Shown: positions 5,480 through 5,519 of the stretch, in pieces
Layout of the letters: each line of letters begins with the position of its first letter
Numbering within the stretch: the first letter of the stretch is position 1
Assembly (NCBI GenBank): GCA_944392065.1
Contig: CALXVO010000082.1
Coordinates: 1-5,519, forward strand
Length of the DNA: 5,519 bases
Direction: 5' to 3'
From: an uncultured Clostridia bacterium
GTDB taxonomy: Bacteria > Bacillota > Clostridia > TANB77 > CAG-508
Notes under the pieces: model-generated
Databases searched by the model: none
Told to the model about the DNA's origin: nothing
Seen by the model: the letters and a program-made list of their open reading frames with translations, nothing else
Translations under genes and position numbers: made by a program

Positions 5480-5519
5480 AAATATAACATATATATTATT
5501 CTTTATATATGTCATATTT
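5480..5519. repeat. AT-rich 16-bp inverted repeat at the right window edge
   Basis: The arms 5480-5495 and 5504-5519 (AAATATAACATATATA and its complement) match at 15 of 16 positions and are separated by 8 bases. The repeat ends at the window boundary and may be longer. On the minus strand it contains ATGACA and an extended -10-like TGTTATATT (box 5482-5487), so it could be an operator over the ligase promoter. It could also be a weak terminator of a gene beyond the edge. Confidence 0.6.
5482..5490 (-). promoter_or_regulatory. Tentative extended -10 element for the acyl-CoA ligase transcript
   Basis: The minus strand reads TGTTATATT, a TGN-extended -10 with box TATATT. The hexamer 17 bases upstream is a poor -35. 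An alternative pairing of ATGACA (5509-5514) with TATGTT at 18 bases is possible. All candidates lie within the AT-rich inverted repeat, so repetitive base composition makes this weak. Transcription from here would carry the structured leader. Confidence 0.3.

Noticed and set aside
5303..5519. TGA read as an amino acid (Trp or selenocysteine) in the ligase leader
   Set aside because: All conserved genes here use TGG for Trp and none has an in-frame TGA. The hairpin at the TGA includes the TGA itself in the stem and lacks a recognisable selenoprotein context.
1..5519. CRISPR array, tRNA, rRNA, insertion sequence or transposase
   Set aside because: There are no regularly spaced repeats, no cloverleaf with conserved T-arm bases, and no transposase or integrase motifs.

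Overview
The window is an AT-rich stretch of bacterial DNA in which every gene I can support lies on the minus strand. The base composition, strong AGGAGG-type ribosome binding sites, near-consensus housekeeping promoters, and protein families suggest a low-GC Bacillota (Clostridia-like) chromosome. I cannot name the species. In-frame Trp codons are TGG and no gene contains an internal TGA, so the code is standard.

Reading in the direction of transcription (right to left) there are three transcription blocks. (1) At 3605-5302 is a long-chain-fatty-acid--CoA ligase. It is preceded by a 217-base leader with a near-perfect 16-bp inverted repeat at the window edge (5480-5519) and a 125-base nested inverted-repeat element (5335-5459). 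That element would fold into a multi-arm RNA or could be a small insertion. The block ends in a 13-bp hairpin (3555-3587). (2) At 2938-3510 is a three-helix membrane protein with an extracytoplasmic tail. It is followed 15 bases later by a NUDIX hydrolase (2512-2922). This pair is apparently expressed from a promoter whose -35 box lies in the loop of the preceding terminator, and it ends in a 9-bp hairpin terminator (2475-2508). (3) At 2005-2367 is a CadC/SmtB-type metal-sensing repressor, followed 25 bases later by a Zn/Cd/Pb-exporting P1B-type ATPase (132-1979). The promoter is consensus (TTGACA-18-TATAAT), with one metal-sensor operator filling the spacer and a second one 32 bp downstream at the transcription start.

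Block 3 is a self-contained heavy-metal resistance operon. Without metal the repressor should sit on both operators and block RNA polymerase. Zn, Cd or Pb binding releases it, and the ATPase pumps the ion out. For both genes the longest reading frame begins at a non-ATG codon (GTG, TTG), but the ribosome binding sites favour ATG starts slightly downstream.

At the left edge (44-74) is a promoter with the 19-bp spacer and dyad typical of MerR-family control, reading leftward out of the window. The gene it serves is probably just outside.

The known functions are conventional. The least explained parts are the structured leader of the acyl-CoA ligase, the AT-rich inverted repeat at the right edge, and the orphan MerR-type promoter at the left edge.
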